40,000 nucleotides of DNA from Candidatus Krumholzibacteriia bacterium. Its GTDB lineage: Bacteria > Krumholzibacteriota > Krumholzibacteriia > G020349025. Position 1 is the stretch's first letter. Each line of letters opens with the position of its first letter. A model generated the notes under the pieces. That model saw only the letters and a list, made by a program, of their open reading frames with translations, had not been told where the DNA came from and did not search any database. The DNA is taken from NCBI GenBank assembly GCA_035649275.1, contig DASRJW010000012.1:1-40000 (forward strand), in the 5' to 3' direction. Shown in pieces: positions 39,745 to 40,000 of this stretch. Made by a program: the position numbers and the translations under genes.

Positions 39745-40000
39745 GCCAAGCCTCACGGGTTATTAGTACCAGTCGGCTGCACGCGTTGCCGCGCTTCCAC
39801 CTCTGGCCTATCAACCAGGTAATCTCCCTGGACCCTTTAGGGACCCGAAGGTCCGGGAGCTCTTATCTCAGGTTCGGCTTCACGCTTAGATGCTTTCAGC
39901 GTTTATCCGCTCCCAACATAGCTACCCTGCCATGCCGCTGGCGCGACAACAGGTACACTAGAGGTTGGTCCGTCCCGGTCCTCTCGTACTAGGGACAGCT
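39745..40000 (-). rRNA. rrl: 23S ribosomal RNA, 3' end only
   Basis: The window ends inside the gene. The minus strand shows the sarcin-ricin loop AGTACGAGAGGACC near 39980, then further 3' GGTTGATAGGCC and GACTGGTACTAATAACCC just before the end, near 39745. The exact 3' end is uncertain by a few bases. The 67-base spacer to 5S (39678-39744) contains no tRNA. The rest of the rRNA operon lies to the right of the window. Confidence 0.95.

Noticed and set aside
1-40000. CRISPR arrays, insertion sequences, prophage or plasmid features.
   Set aside because: No regularly spaced repeats, transposase motifs, terminal inverted repeats or integrase genes were seen on either strand.

Overview
The window is about 70% G+C bacterial chromosome, densely coded, with many 4-base stop/start overlaps and frequent GTG and TTG starts. 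Lipoprotein signals, an outer-membrane barrel protein, a Wzz-type chain-length regulator and a heptosyltransferase-like enzyme indicate a Gram-negative (diderm) cell wall. The lineage cannot be fixed from sequence reading alone. Gene content would suit a little-studied high-GC diderm phylum (for example the FCB-type candidate phyla), but this is only a suggestion. UGA is used as a normal stop throughout, except in one gene where it most probably encodes selenocysteine.

Left part (1-10500, minus strand): a housekeeping run transcribed right to left from a good sigma-70-type promoter at 10468-10497. The order is an EF-G paralogue, yebC, ruvC, ruvA, ruvB, queA, tgt, yajC, def, fmt, and rsmB, which is cut by the window edge. 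It combines translation factors, Holliday-junction processing, queuosine tRNA modification, and N-terminal formyl handling. The usual secD-secF after yajC is replaced by def-fmt-rsmB, and def appears to start at a rare AUC codon.

Middle part (10570-23620): cell-envelope polysaccharide genes in two opposed groups. On the minus strand are a WbuB-like glycosyltransferase, a Wzz-like protein, a small TolB/FlgO-like membrane protein, and an outer-membrane barrel protein. On the plus strand are a CAP-domain protein, a membrane-anchored Smr protein, a Wzx-like flippase, a methyltransferase, a glycosyltransferase, and an 818-residue protein that fuses a flippase to a glycosyltransferase. A HAD phosphatase and a thioredoxin-like [2Fe-2S] ferredoxin lie between them.

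Right part (23600-39490): a PfkB-type kinase and a low-molecular-weight phosphatase. A two-gene operon follows: a diaminopentanoate-dehydrogenase-like reductase and an M1 aminopeptidase with HEAT repeats. Next is a minus-strand operon of class IV aminotransferase, a SelW/Rdx-type selenoprotein, a CBS-pair protein, and a glycerophosphodiester phosphodiesterase. Then come an OmpA-like lipoprotein, an overlapping pair of HtrA-like proteins (one with an intact catalytic triad, one with all three residues lost), an SGNH hydrolase, an Asp-box lipoprotein, and two glycosyltransferases (GT9, GT2).

Right edge: the 3' end of a 23S rRNA gene and a complete 5S rRNA gene, both on the minus strand, followed by a strong hairpin. 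No CRISPR array, insertion sequence, prophage, or tRNA was seen. The points most worth following up are the selenoprotein with its SECIS-like hairpin, the active/inactive HtrA pair, the flippase-glycosyltransferase fusion, the AUC start of def, and several apparently leaderless genes.
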